64,000 nucleotides of DNA from the NCBI RefSeq assembly GCF_037120705.1, contig NZ_JAWLJU010000002.1, positions 2,811,501-2,875,500 of the forward strand. Reading direction: 5' to 3'. This DNA is from Pseudoalteromonas sp. UG3-2 (lineage in GTDB: Bacteria > Pseudomonadota > Gammaproteobacteria > Enterobacterales > Alteromonadaceae). The notes under the pieces were generated by a model. It had not been told where the DNA came from. It saw only the letters and a program-made list of their open reading frames with translations, and ran no database searches. Both the position numbers and the translations under genes were made by a program. Positions 18,596 through 26,907 of this stretch are shown piece after piece (position 1 is the stretch's first letter; every line of letters begins with the position of its first letter).

Positions 18596-18873
18596 GGGGT
18601 ATCGCAGGAGAGCTTAGCGACTAGCTGTGCCAGTTGCTGTGCTTGCTGTTGCTGTTGCGACTCTAAAGCTTGTAAGTCATGACACAAATGCAAAGCGGCA
18701 AGCAGCAAGGCATTGTGATCGTTACGCACAGTAGAGCGTTGACGCATTTCTTCGACCCGTTTATCCAGCAGCGCTACAGCATTGTGTAGCGCTTCTTCTT
18801 GATCTGGAGCACAGGCAAATTGATGTTCTTTGCCAAGTAACGTGACGGTTACTTGGTTATTTTGCTCTGACAT
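18592..18873 (-). CDS. zapA: Cell division protein ZapA
   Basis: A 93-residue protein that bundles FtsZ filaments at the division ring. It begins with a beta strand (VTVTLLGKEHQFACAPDQEE), has LHNAVALLDKRVEEMRQRS and a C-terminal coiled coil rich in Gln and Leu (LESQQQQQAQQLAQLVAKL). These match ZapA in order and length. The gene overlaps both neighbours: TAATG with the upstream coiled-coil gene and ATGA with the downstream MBL-like gene. The 6S RNA gene and fau, often next to zapA in related bacteria, are not seen here. Confidence 0.92.
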   Translation of the reverse strand: MSEQNNQVTVTLLGKEHQFACAPDQEEALHNAVALLDKRVEEMRQRSTVRNDHNALLLAALHLCHDLQALESQQQQQAQQLAQLVAKLSCDTP

Positions 18874-19100
18874 TAGCCAGCCTGTTGTGATTGCAACTTA
18901 TCTAATAGACCAGACAGTGATGAGCTAAACTCTTTTTGCTTTTCTTCACTTTCTAGCATTTCTAGCTGTAGGGTTTCGTTTTCATCAATCAGTTTTTGGT
19001 TTTGCTCTTTTAAAGCGGTTACTTCCGATTTTAACTGATTATTTTGACTTAAAAGTTGGTCAATCAACTGGTCGAGTTTTTGGAGATCTTGATTATTCAT
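18873..19100 (-). CDS. TIGR02449-type small coiled-coil protein
   Basis: A 75-residue protein that is almost one continuous coiled coil (LDQLIDQLLSQNNQLKSEV, ALKEQNQKLIDENETL, LEMLESEEKQKEF), like the TIGR02449 family that sits before zapA in many gammaproteobacteria. The ATG at 19100 has AAGAG about 11 bases upstream; the frame is open 15 codons further but without a good start context. The stop overlaps the zapA start (TAATG), so the two are translationally coupled. A role in division is inferred from location and ZapB-like shape only. Confidence 0.85.
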   Translation of the reverse strand: MNNQDLQKLDQLIDQLLSQNNQLKSEVTALKEQNQKLIDENETLQLEMLESEEKQKEFSSSLSGLLDKLQSQQAG

Positions 19101-19338
19101 AAATGCGCTCTTGAGACTGTGATTTGTCATGCAAATGTAAAACAAAGCAGCCCAGGATGCTAGTGTTTACGCGACTTTATGCTGATTTTTATTGGCATTT
19201 AAGCGATAATAGCGAGATTAGCTTATTTTGTTCAGAAGTGGTTCAGGCTAAAATAACTTAATGAGTAATTTATATACAATTGGTCATTGAGGTATATTAG
19301 TTTCACTCATTATATATTAATTTATCCAAGGCGATATT

Positions 19339-20181
19339 ATGCTCAGTTATCGACACTCTTTTCATGCTGGCAATCCAGCAGATGTGATTAAACATTTAGT
19401 CCTTGCTGAGGTATTGGCCTACCTTACCAAAAAAGACAAACCGTTTGATTATATCGACACTCACTCCGGTGCTGGTTTTTTCGAACTTGGTGGTCAAGAT
19501 GCGCAAAAGAACCAGGAGTTTATGGCTGGTATTGCTAAGCTTTGGGATTATCAAGGCAAAGTGGCTGCCATAAGCCGTTATCGTGACCTGATCGAAAGCG
19601 TGAATCGCAATGGTCAGCTTGAGTATTACCCAGGCTCGCCAAAGGTTGCTGAGCAGTTTTTACGTCGCCAAGACAATGGTTGGTTCTTTGAACTGCACCC
19701 TCGCGATTTAGCATTACTGCAGCAAAACACCAACCATAAGCGTTCTTTGCGAGTTAATGGCAGTGATGGTTTTAAAGGCTTGCTCGGCTTAGTGCCGCCA
19801 GCATCACGACGAGCTTGTGTTTTGATGGATCCGCCATATGAAATTAAGTCGGATTATGAAAAGGCCGTGGCCAGTATTGTTAAGGCGCATAAAAAGTTTC
19901 CATCCGGTGTGTATATGATTTGGTACCCAGTGGTTGAGCGTGAGCGCATTGATGCCATGGAAGCCAGCTTAGTTGACTCTGGCATTCGAAATATTCAATT
20001 ATTTGAATTAGCGACTCGTGCAGACACCGAAGAAAAAGGCATGACGGCGTCGGGGCTAATAGTGGTAAATCCGCCTTATACGTTAATGCAAACTATGTCG
20101 GAGGTGCTTCCTGAGCTGGTTAGTTTATTGGCGGAAGACCAAGGAGCTGGTTATCGCTGTTTACAGTTAGTCGATGAGTAG
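19339..20181 (+). CDS. rlmJ: 23S rRNA (adenine(2030)-N(6))-methyltransferase RlmJ
   Basis: A 280-residue SAM-dependent RNA methyltransferase. It opens with MLSYRHSFHAGNPADVIKH, the RlmJ hallmark, has a SAM-binding region YIDTHSGAGFF, a PGSPKVAEQFL segment and the N6-adenine methyltransferase motif DPPYE at about residues 163-167 (MDPPYEIKSDY). Length equals E. coli RlmJ (YhiR). It methylates A2030 of free 23S rRNA during ribosome assembly. The gene stands alone, divergent from the zapA group, with a 240-base AT-rich upstream region. Confidence 0.95.
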   Translation: MLSYRHSFHAGNPADVIKHLVLAEVLAYLTKKDKPFDYIDTHSGAGFFELGGQDAQKNQEFMAGIAKLWDYQGKVAAISRYRDLIESVNRNGQLEYYPGSPKVAEQFLRRQDNGWFFELHPRDLALLQQNTNHKRSLRVNGSDGFKGLLGLVPPASRRACVLMDPPYEIKSDYEKAVASIVKAHKKFPSGVYMIWYPVVERERIDAMEASLVDSGIRNIQLFELATRADTEEKGMTASGLIVVNPPYTLMQTMSEVLPELVSLLAEDQGAGYRCLQLVDE

Positions 20182-20210
20182 GCTTGCATAACGTAGCGAT
20201 ATCGTCGCAA

Positions 20211-20924
20211 TCAAAGAGCATGACGGTATCGCTGTTCAATGCTTGCTATTAACCCTGATGCTTGCAGCTGAGCAATGGCTTGATTAATGTTTGCAAGCAG
20301 GTTCTGGTGCTTCGCCAGTAGCCGCAGGCGAAGCTTTCCTTGCGAATGTTTGTAATTGAAACTAAAACGAATATTGAGCTTTTTAGCCCAGTACAATGCC
20401 GGCAAATCGCCAATAATGATTTGTTCGACTCGGCCTCGGTGTAGCGCTTGTAACAGTTCTTTTTCTGAAGCAAAGTCCACCCGCTTAAATTGCTCATCGT
20501 CATGATAATAGTAGCCTCTCACTGTGCCCACCTCTAGGCCATAAAGGCTGCTTAGTGGCCGAGTTGGAGTGCGGGTGACAACATACTCATTCACTTCTAA
20601 TAAAGGGTCGGAATAAATAAAGCGAGCGTCTTTACGCTGCTTTTCGTTGAGCCAGTCAAGACTGATGATATCAAAATCAATCAGTTTATTTTCGAGGTAG
20701 TAATTGGTGCGCTTGGCAGGTAAAAGTAGGTTTTCGCCATCAATCTTGGTGGTGACGAGGATCGCTTGCACAATTTCCACTAATATCCCAGGTGCCTGTT
20801 GCTGGTGAGTATAGTAAGGCTGAAAGCTCCCAGAGCCACTTAAGCTATATCGTAACTGTGGCTTTTCAGAGGCGCAAACAAGGCAGCTGATGGTCAATAA
20901 GCCTAGGATTAAAATTTGCTTCAT
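20211..20924 (-). CDS. Periplasmic substrate-binding protein, family 3-like (orphan)
   Basis: A 237-residue exported protein with a signal peptide ending LVCASEK. The Cys at residue 14 or 17 is not in a clear lipobox. It has the bilobal layout of SBP_bac_3 proteins: an N-terminal segment (LRYSLSGSGSFQPYY, GILVEIVQAIL), ARFIYSDPLLEVNEYVV, a crossover near residue 130 (YGLEVGTVRGYYYHDD), and the end IAQLQASGLIASIEQRY. No permease or ATPase gene is near, as for many such proteins in this order. The usual Arg/Asp amino-acid ligands are not clearly conserved, so the ligand is unknown. Confidence 0.75.
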   Translation of the reverse strand: MKQILILGLLTISCLVCASEKPQLRYSLSGSGSFQPYYTHQQQAPGILVEIVQAILVTTKIDGENLLLPAKRTNYYLENKLIDFDIISLDWLNEKQRKDARFIYSDPLLEVNEYVVTRTPTRPLSSLYGLEVGTVRGYYYHDDEQFKRVDFASEKELLQALHRGRVEQIIIGDLPALYWAKKLNIRFSFNYKHSQGKLRLRLLAKHQNLLANINQAIAQLQASGLIASIEQRYRHAL

Positions 20925-21106
20925 GCTTCCATCTTAGCCTAACTTTTTTATAACGGCGATAACAAAGTAACAGCTTTGAGCATGTTATTGTTGGCAAAGC
21001 ACTCTGACATAAATTAAACAAATAAGGTAAACTGTTTTAACTTTTTATTGCCCGAGTTGTGGGCATATTATAGGCTCGTAAGTAGAGCGTTTCTTTCTCA
21101 GCGAAA

Positions 21107-22396
21107 ATGGTCAGAATGTTAATGAGTGGTTCGGTAACCAAAATAAGTAAATCTGGGGTGCAATACATCGCACGTCAGGCCATTATGGGGCCTGACCAAG
21201 AAGTATTTGCCTACGAATTACTGTACCGTGATTCTGGTAATAACGCCTTTCCTGTTGGTGTGAGTGATAGCCAAGCAACAGGGCGGTTATTTTTTAACTC
21301 ACTGATGTTTATTGGTGTTGAGCGTCTTGCTGCCGGTAAAACCGCTTTTATTAACCTTTCCGATGAGTCTCTCTTACAAGAACTTCCCAAGCTGTTATCA
21401 CCCAAAAAAATTGTCGTTGAAATTGTCGAGCGGGCTAAAGACATTCCTTCTTTGGTGAATATCGTTACCAAATTAGTGGCCAAGGGTTACCGCTTTGCGC
21501 TAGACGACTATGATGGCGACGAGCGTTGGCAGCCTTTGTTGGCATTAGTTCAGTATGTCAAAATTGAGGTTCAGCACCCCATTATTAAAACCAACATGAT
21601 GGTTAAAAAGCTCAAGCGCCAACACCCACATCTTAAAGTGATTGTCGAGCGTATTGAAACCAAGGAAGAGCTTGAGCTGATAAAGCCCTCTGGCTGCGAT
21701 TATTTTCAGGGGTATTTTTTCGCCAAACCTGAAATGCTCAATCATGGCAATGTGGAACCAGGCAAATTGGTGGTATTCCAGTTGCTGCAAGCCACAGCGA
21801 AGAAGTCATTGTGCTTTAAAGAAATCCAAAGCCGGATCAGCAAAGATCTGAGCTTAACGGCCAGGTTACTAAAACTGGCCAACGCCAAAGCCGGTGAAGA
21901 TCGCATCGAGATTAAATCGATTTCGCAGGCGGTGGTGTATCTCGGGGAAGACGCCATTCGGCAATTTGTTAAAGTGCTGGCATTAAGTGAACTGGGCTCT
22001 GATAAACCCAGTGAGCTCACTCGCATGGGACTGACTCGAGCTAAGTTTGTAGAAACCTTTTTACAGCCGGGTGGCGAGGAAATGGCCGAAAACGGCTATT
22101 TACTGGGGTTAATGTCGATACTGGATGTGATATTAGAGGTTGAGCTTTCTGTGATTGCCGCCGAGTTCTCCCTCGATGACTCACTCTCGAGTGCCTTGCT
22201 TGATTACGATGGCTTAATGGGCGGCGCGCTGCGCTTAGCGTTTGAGATTGAGCGCAACGAATGGCAAGAGGCCGAGCTTATTTTGCAGGCAATTAGACCA
22301 GCAACCCCTAAGCACTTTTTGTATGATATGGCGCTGGCTAGCCGTGAATATGCTGACGAAGTACTCGAAATTGTAAAACCAGACCAGCCAGATTAA
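21107..22396 (+). CDS. EAL-like/HDOD domain signalling protein (YuxH type)
   Basis: A 429-residue cytosolic protein with a degenerate EAL domain at about residues 20-225 and an HDOD domain at about 225-420. The EAL signature is changed to YELLYRD, the DDFGxG loop reads LDDYDGDERW, and the FQGYFFAKP segment is kept. Loss of several metal-binding residues makes phosphodiesterase activity unlikely, so a role in sensing or protein interaction is more plausible. The HDOD part shows KEIQSRISKDLSLTARLLKLAN and ISQAVVYLGEDAIRQF. In-frame ATGs occur at 21107, 21116 and 21122, and none has a strong ribosome site. Confidence 0.85.
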   Translation: MVRMLMSGSVTKISKSGVQYIARQAIMGPDQEVFAYELLYRDSGNNAFPVGVSDSQATGRLFFNSLMFIGVERLAAGKTAFINLSDESLLQELPKLLSPKKIVVEIVERAKDIPSLVNIVTKLVAKGYRFALDDYDGDERWQPLLALVQYVKIEVQHPIIKTNMMVKKLKRQHPHLKVIVERIETKEELELIKPSGCDYFQGYFFAKPEMLNHGNVEPGKLVVFQLLQATAKKSLCFKEIQSRISKDLSLTARLLKLANAKAGEDRIEIKSISQAVVYLGEDAIRQFVKVLALSELGSDKPSELTRMGLTRAKFVETFLQPGGEEMAENGYLLGLMSILDVILEVELSVIAAEFSLDDSLSSALLDYDGLMGGALRLAFEIERNEWQEAELILQAIRPATPKHFLYDMALASREYADEVLEIVKPDQPD

Positions 22397-23871
22397 AACA
22401 GCAGCTGAATGTTTAATGTCTTTAAGTAGTTGCACTCTTGTTCCAGATCGGCATAAAACAGAGAATGGGAATCGAGCCACTCGGGGGCAATGTCTAGTCG
22501 CAACGTTTGCGCCAGGGCAATGACATTAAACTTTGGCAGCTGTTCTTGTTGGCGCTTTTGATTCAGTAAAATAGCCAGCCGGAAAATCGTTAGGCAACGG
22601 GCAAAATGAGGCAGCTCTTCGCAGGCAATCAGCTCCTGTAACTCTTGTAGCTTTATCTTCTTGCGGTAAAAGCGCACCAAGGCACTTAATTGTAGTTGCT
22701 GTGCTTGGGTGAAACCAGGTAACTGACTATGACGGACAATATAAGCGCCGTGTTTATGCATGCCGGATGAGTTTATTGCCAAGCCTACTTCATGGAGTTT
22801 GGCGGCCCAACAGAGCATTTCAACATCGTTTTTACTTAGCTGCCAACTGGGTTTACTCAAGCTCACCAGCTCCTCGATGGTGCTGCAAATACTCACAGCA
22901 TGTTGTTTGTCGATGTTGTAATTATCACTGAAGGCATTAATGGTTCGAGTGCGCAGGTCATACTCATCGCTTTGATGCATTTCAAACAGCAACCCTTCCC
23001 GTAAGGCATAGTCGCTAAACCGCAGTGCGGTGATCCCCAGTTGACGAAACAGCGCAGTAAGAACAGCGAGGCCACCGGCAATGCTCACCTTACGTTCATC
23101 AGCCAGCGACTTAAACGCTATGTTATCGATATGACCTGCAGCTATCATGCTGTCTTTTATTTGTTGCAATGCTGGCCCAGTGATGGTGTCATCTCCTGTT
23201 AATTCTGCGCATAGTTGTGCCAGTGTTTTTATGGTACCAGAGGTGCCAATCACGGTTTGCCAACCAAGTCGTAAAAAGCTGGCGGTGATCACTTCAATTT
23301 CTTGTTCAGCCTTAATTTCGGCCTTTTTAAAGCGCTTGGCACTGAGCTTACCGTTAGCGAAACACGCCTTTGTCATCGTCACGCAGCCAATGTTACGACT
23401 ACTGAGTAATTTATGGGTCAAGTGCTGACCAATTACCAGCTCAGTGCTACCGCCACCAATATCGATGACTAATCGGTTATGGCTATCGTGCTCGTAGTTG
23501 GCAACGCCTTGATAAATAAGCCGAGCTTCTTCCTGCCCAGAAATAACATTAATAGGGTAAGGAAATACGGTTTTTGCGCGGGCCAAAAACTCAGTTAAAT
23601 TTTTACAGTTTCGCAAGGTGTAAGTGGCAACGACCTGCACTGACTCGGTGGGGAAACCATGCAAGGTGGTGGCGAACTGCGATAAGGTATCCATGGCTCG
23701 GGCCATGGCGGCTTCATCAAGGTTTAAGCGTTTATCTAGGCCAGCTGCCAGGTAAACGCGTTTTTTTTCTTTATGAAGAATTTGTAGGCGACCATCCACT
23801 TCCCTGGCAACGACTAAGTGAAAGCTATTTGAGCCCAGATCAACCGCTGCAATAGTAGGGTAGTCGCGCAT
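22393..23871 (-). CDS. ppx: Exopolyphosphatase (Ppx/GppA family)
   Basis: A 492-residue enzyme of the ASKHA fold that hydrolyses polyphosphate (or pppGpp). Visible motifs are AAVDLGSNSFHLVVAR (phosphate-1), VVATYTLRNCKN, ISGQEEARLIYQGV, VIDIGGGSTELVIG (phosphate-2) and TSGTIKTLAQL. The C-terminal half contains an HD-like domain (CWAAKLHEVGLAIN, HGAYIVRHSQLPGF). The gene begins 16 bp after ppk, and GAGGA precedes its ATG. Co-transcription with ppk and the Pho box in front of ppk favour exopolyphosphatase over GppA. Confidence 0.92.
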   Translation of the reverse strand: MRDYPTIAAVDLGSNSFHLVVAREVDGRLQILHKEKKRVYLAAGLDKRLNLDEAAMARAMDTLSQFATTLHGFPTESVQVVATYTLRNCKNLTEFLARAKTVFPYPINVISGQEEARLIYQGVANYEHDSHNRLVIDIGGGSTELVIGQHLTHKLLSSRNIGCVTMTKACFANGKLSAKRFKKAEIKAEQEIEVITASFLRLGWQTVIGTSGTIKTLAQLCAELTGDDTITGPALQQIKDSMIAAGHIDNIAFKSLADERKVSIAGGLAVLTALFRQLGITALRFSDYALREGLLFEMHQSDEYDLRTRTINAFSDNYNIDKQHAVSICSTIEELVSLSKPSWQLSKNDVEMLCWAAKLHEVGLAINSSGMHKHGAYIVRHSQLPGFTQAQQLQLSALVRFYRKKIKLQELQELIACEELPHFARCLTIFRLAILLNQKRQQEQLPKFNVIALAQTLRLDIAPEWLDSHSLFYADLEQECNYLKTLNIQLLF

Positions 23872-23887
23872 TGTGTATCCTCAACCG

Positions 23888-25975
23888 TTATTCTTTGATA
23901 TCGCTTGCTTCAAGCTTCTTTAAATAATCATAAATGGCAATCTGAGAACGAATTTTTTTACGATTACCTCGGCGAACATATAAGTTCTTCTGTTCAGCGT
24001 CAATAATCCGCGCTTTGGTTTTGTCTTTAAATTGCAGATCCATGATATCGATGATCATTTTTTTCAGGTGTTCAGCATAAATAGGGGTGCCAACCTCAAC
24101 GCGATGGTCGAGGTTACGGGTCATCCAGTCAGCCGAAGAGATAAACACCTTAGGGTCGCCGGCATTTTCAAACACCATCACCCGGGGATGCTCTAAAAAG
24201 CGATCAACAATACTGATAACTTTTATATTATCGCTAAAACCCGGCAGCCCTGGGACTAATGCACACATACCACGAACAATCAGCTTTATTTTTACTTTCT
24301 GACGGCTTGCTTCATAGAGCTTGTCGACTAAATCCTTGTCGACCAGGTTATTCACTTTTATTGCTACTTTAGCGGTTTTACCTTGCTTGGCATGGTTAAT
24401 TTCTTGTTCGATAAGGCTAATAATGCGCGACCTAGCATTGAGCGGCGAGATCATCAAGTGATCGAATTCAAAGGGCAGGTAACTATTTTCGATAAAACGA
24501 AAGACATTATCACACTCTTCGGTGATTTCTGGGTGCTTAGTGAATAAGCTAAAGTCAGTGTAAATTTTGGCTGTTTTTTCGTGGAAGTTACCGGTGCCAA
24601 TGTGAGCGTATTTAACAAACTTGCCTTTTTCACGGCGGTGCACAACACATAACTTGCTGTGTACTTTTAATGATGGGATCCCAACCATCACCTTAATGCC
24701 ATATTCACTCATCATTTTTGCCCACTCGATGTTATTTTGTTCATCGAATCGAGCTTTAAGCTCAACCATTACGGTGACTTTTTTATCGTTTTTGGCAGCG
24801 CTAATAAGTGAGCCAATCAATCGTGACTGTTTTGCCACGCGGTAAATATTGACTTTTATTTGACTAACTCTGGGGTCAAAGGCGGCCTGACGAATGTACT
24901 CCAACATGTGGTTGAAGGTGTGATATGGGTAATAGAGTAAAATATCTTGTTCGCTGATGGCACGAAACACACTGCTGTATTTTTTAAATGCCGCACTTCT
25001 TAACGGCGGCAGTGGTTTATTCTCAAGGTAGCCGCGGCCGACATTGGGAAAGGAAATAAAGTCCCTAAAGTTGCGATACCTGCCTCCTGGGATCAAAGCA
25101 TCTTGTGTGGTTACTCCAAGGCGCTTTTTCATCAGCTTTTGCAGCTCTTCAGGCATAGACTCTTCATAGACGAGGCGCACTGGCTCGGCATAGAGGCGTT
25201 GTTTAAGGCCCTTTGACATGGTATCGAGCACCCCTTCTTCTAACTCGTCGTCGAGGTTATACTCGGCATCACGAGTCATTTTCATTGAATACGCGGCAAT
25301 CTGCTCAAATTGAAAAAAGCTTCTAAAGACATCGGCGATGTAATAGCGAATAACATCATCAAGTAAGACAATGGTTTTGTGCCGTCGCGTTTTTTCGGGG
25401 GGCAGTTGCACAAAGCGATTGAGGCGGTCGGTGGGCACTTCTAAAAAGGCATGGTGATTTTTATCGCCTCGCATCTCAACAAACAGGTGAGTCATGGTGT
25501 CGTTGATATTATCGGAGTAGTCTTTGCTTTCGGTGATCATCATCGGCAGCAAATGGGGCAATACCTGATCTTTAAAGTAATCGGCTAGCCATTTTTGGTG
25601 GAACTCAGACAGCGCTTCGGGCAATTCAACGTGAATATTGTGCTCATTTAAATCGGCTAAAATTTGCTCGTAGATAACATTGAATTTCTTTCCCAGTTCT
25701 AACACTTTCTTTTGAATGTCAGCGAGTAAGGCTTCGTCTTCATCAAAGTTAGTATCAGGTAAATTATTGAGTAGAATACGGCGTTTGACATCCGCGACCC
25801 GAACTTGGAAAAACTCATCTAAGTTATTAGAAAATATGCCTAAAAAACGAATTCGTTCGATAATAGGGTTGCTGGGATCTTTGGCTTCTTGAAGCACTCT
25901 TTCGTTAAATGATAGCCAGCTTAACTCTTTGGCGAAGTAGGTAATGGTGGTGTTAGTGGGAGAAACTGCTTGCAT
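23888..25975 (-). CDS. ppk1: Polyphosphate kinase 1
   Basis: A 695-residue kinase that reversibly makes polyphosphate from ATP. It has the N-terminal KELSWLSFNERVLQEA and LGIFSNNLDEFFQVRVADV, the head domain, and the two phospholipase-D-like catalytic halves with DILLYYPYHTFNHMLEYI, YAHIGTGNFHEKTAKIYTD and ISSADWMTRNLDHRVEVG. The catalytic His is in the VHSKLCVVHRR region. I start at the ATG at 25975, which has GGAAAGAG a few bases upstream; an ATG at 25987 is possible. A Pho box at 26022-26039 with a TAAGCT -10 puts the transcript start near 25998, which suits either ATG. ppx follows after 16 bp. Confidence 0.95.
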   Translation of the reverse strand: MQAVSPTNTTITYFAKELSWLSFNERVLQEAKDPSNPIIERIRFLGIFSNNLDEFFQVRVADVKRRILLNNLPDTNFDEDEALLADIQKKVLELGKKFNVIYEQILADLNEHNIHVELPEALSEFHQKWLADYFKDQVLPHLLPMMITESKDYSDNINDTMTHLFVEMRGDKNHHAFLEVPTDRLNRFVQLPPEKTRRHKTIVLLDDVIRYYIADVFRSFFQFEQIAAYSMKMTRDAEYNLDDELEEGVLDTMSKGLKQRLYAEPVRLVYEESMPEELQKLMKKRLGVTTQDALIPGGRYRNFRDFISFPNVGRGYLENKPLPPLRSAAFKKYSSVFRAISEQDILLYYPYHTFNHMLEYIRQAAFDPRVSQIKVNIYRVAKQSRLIGSLISAAKNDKKVTVMVELKARFDEQNNIEWAKMMSEYGIKVMVGIPSLKVHSKLCVVHRREKGKFVKYAHIGTGNFHEKTAKIYTDFSLFTKHPEITEECDNVFRFIENSYLPFEFDHLMISPLNARSRIISLIEQEINHAKQGKTAKVAIKVNNLVDKDLVDKLYEASRQKVKIKLIVRGMCALVPGLPGFSDNIKVISIVDRFLEHPRVMVFENAGDPKVFISSADWMTRNLDHRVEVGTPIYAEHLKKMIIDIMDLQFKDKTKARIIDAEQKNLYVRRGNRKKIRSQIAIYDYLKKLEASDIKE

Positions 25976-26005
25976 GACTCTTTCCATAGGTACCGCTTTA
26001 AACAC

Positions 26006-26039
26006 AGCTTAAGCAGAGGGTGTGACACTAATATGACAA
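26006..26039 (-). promoter_or_regulatory. Pho box and promoter of ppk-ppx
   Basis: On the minus strand 26039-26022 reads TTGTCATATTAGTGTCAC, two TGTCA-type heptamers with a 4-base spacer, close to the PhoB consensus CTGTCATAWAWCTGTCAY. Ten bases later TAAGCT (26011-26006) can serve as the -10. This is the geometry of PhoB-activated promoters, in which the Pho box replaces the -35. It predicts induction of polyphosphate metabolism under phosphate limitation. Confidence 0.75.
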
Positions 26040-26061
26040 ACACGGCGCGCCTGCCGTGTTT
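26038..26061 (-). terminator. Hairpin after gcvR
   Basis: A 9-bp perfect stem (AAACACGGC at 26038-26046, GCCGTGTTT at 26053-26061) lies after the gcvR stop. On the minus strand its 3' arm ends in TTT but no long T run follows. It directly abuts the Pho box of ppk and would insulate ppk from gcvR transcription. Confidence 0.55.
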
Positions 26062-26094
26062 GCCAGCTTACTTCCATTTAGTGTAGTGAAGAAA

Positions 26095-26601
26095 TTAGTT
26101 CTCTTCTATGTCCACGATCAAATCACTGGTAATGGATTCTAAGGCATCGATGACATTCTCGCGCACCATGCCGGCTGGGAGCGTCACGGTAGCAAAAGCA
26201 CTAAAAATGGGCAGTCCCCAGTTTGGTGCACTCCGTTGTTTCGAGTTCAGGTGCGTAATATTCGCGCCTTTGTGACGGATCACGCTGGCGAGCTCTTGGA
26301 CAATGCCAGGCCTATCATTACCGGTAATGATTAGGTTGATGGTCTCAGGCTCGTCCTGCTCGACTAAGTTATCTCCAGACTCTATTTTAACTTCAAGACC
26401 CTGTAACGCATGTAAGGCCTCTTGTATTTCTTGCAAGTGCTCTTCGGCGACTTCTATTTGAATTATCCCGGCAAAATGCCCTGCAAGGTGGCTGAGGTTA
26501 CTGGTAAGCCAATTGCCGTGATGAGAAAGGATAGTGGAGGAAATGTTCTCAACGAGACCCGGCTGGTCCTTACCTATTATTGTTAATATCAACTGCTTCA
26601 T
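26095..26601 (-). CDS. gcvR: ACT-domain regulator, GcvR-like
   Basis: A 168-residue protein made of two ACT domains: residues about 1-80 (LILTIIGKDQPGLVENISSTI) and 88-165 (NLIITGNDRPGIVQELASVI). The length, the paired GKDQPG/GNDRPG loops and the lack of a DNA-binding domain fit GcvR, which binds GcvA and represses the glycine cleavage operon when glycine is scarce. No gcv genes are nearby, and the family also contains proteins of other roles, so the symbol is a best match. It lies between two Pho-controlled operons but has its own upstream palindrome. Confidence 0.8.
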   Translation of the reverse strand: MKQLILTIIGKDQPGLVENISSTILSHHGNWLTSNLSHLAGHFAGIIQIEVAEEHLQEIQEALHALQGLEVKIESGDNLVEQDEPETINLIITGNDRPGIVQELASVIRHKGANITHLNSKQRSAPNWGLPIFSAFATVTLPAGMVRENVIDALESITSDLIVDIEEN

Positions 26602-26656
26602 AGTTTGTCTCTTTGTAAAGTGGCGCCCGTAGGCGATAAACGAAATCGGCGCATGA

Positions 26657-26672
26657 TTTAGACTAGTCTAAA
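26657..26672. promoter_or_regulatory. Perfect 16-bp palindrome upstream of gcvR
   Basis: TTTAGACTAGTCTAAA is a perfect palindrome located 55 bases before the gcvR start and about 235 bases before pstC. Such symmetry suits a dimeric repressor or activator. The rest of the 306-base gap between gcvR and pstC contains only the Pho promoter described separately. Confidence 0.4.
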
Positions 26673-26842
26673 ACCACCGTTTGTCCAGCGCTTCACGACG
26701 CTTAATGTAAAGATTTGCAACGAGAATTTCGCCTTTACTTGAGGCCCTTAGTTTGACCGAAAAGCAATCAGTTTAGTTCTAGAATTGGAATAATTCAAAA
26801 ACATGAAAATTTATCTTTAAAGAGTCGCTGGCGTTTGAGTGT

Positions 26843-26876
26843 TTGTCATACAACTGTCATCTTGATGAAATATACT
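26843..26876 (+). promoter_or_regulatory. Pho box and promoter of the pst operon
   Basis: 26843-26860 reads TTGTCATACAACTGTCAT, two heptamers spaced by four bases and nearly identical to the PhoB consensus. Exactly ten bases later TATACT (26871-26876) provides the -10, and pstC begins about 31 bases further on. The arrangement strongly indicates PhoB-dependent induction under phosphate limitation. Confidence 0.9.
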
Positions 26877-26907
26877 CCCCACAATTTTAAAACCAAAGGG
26901 TATATTG

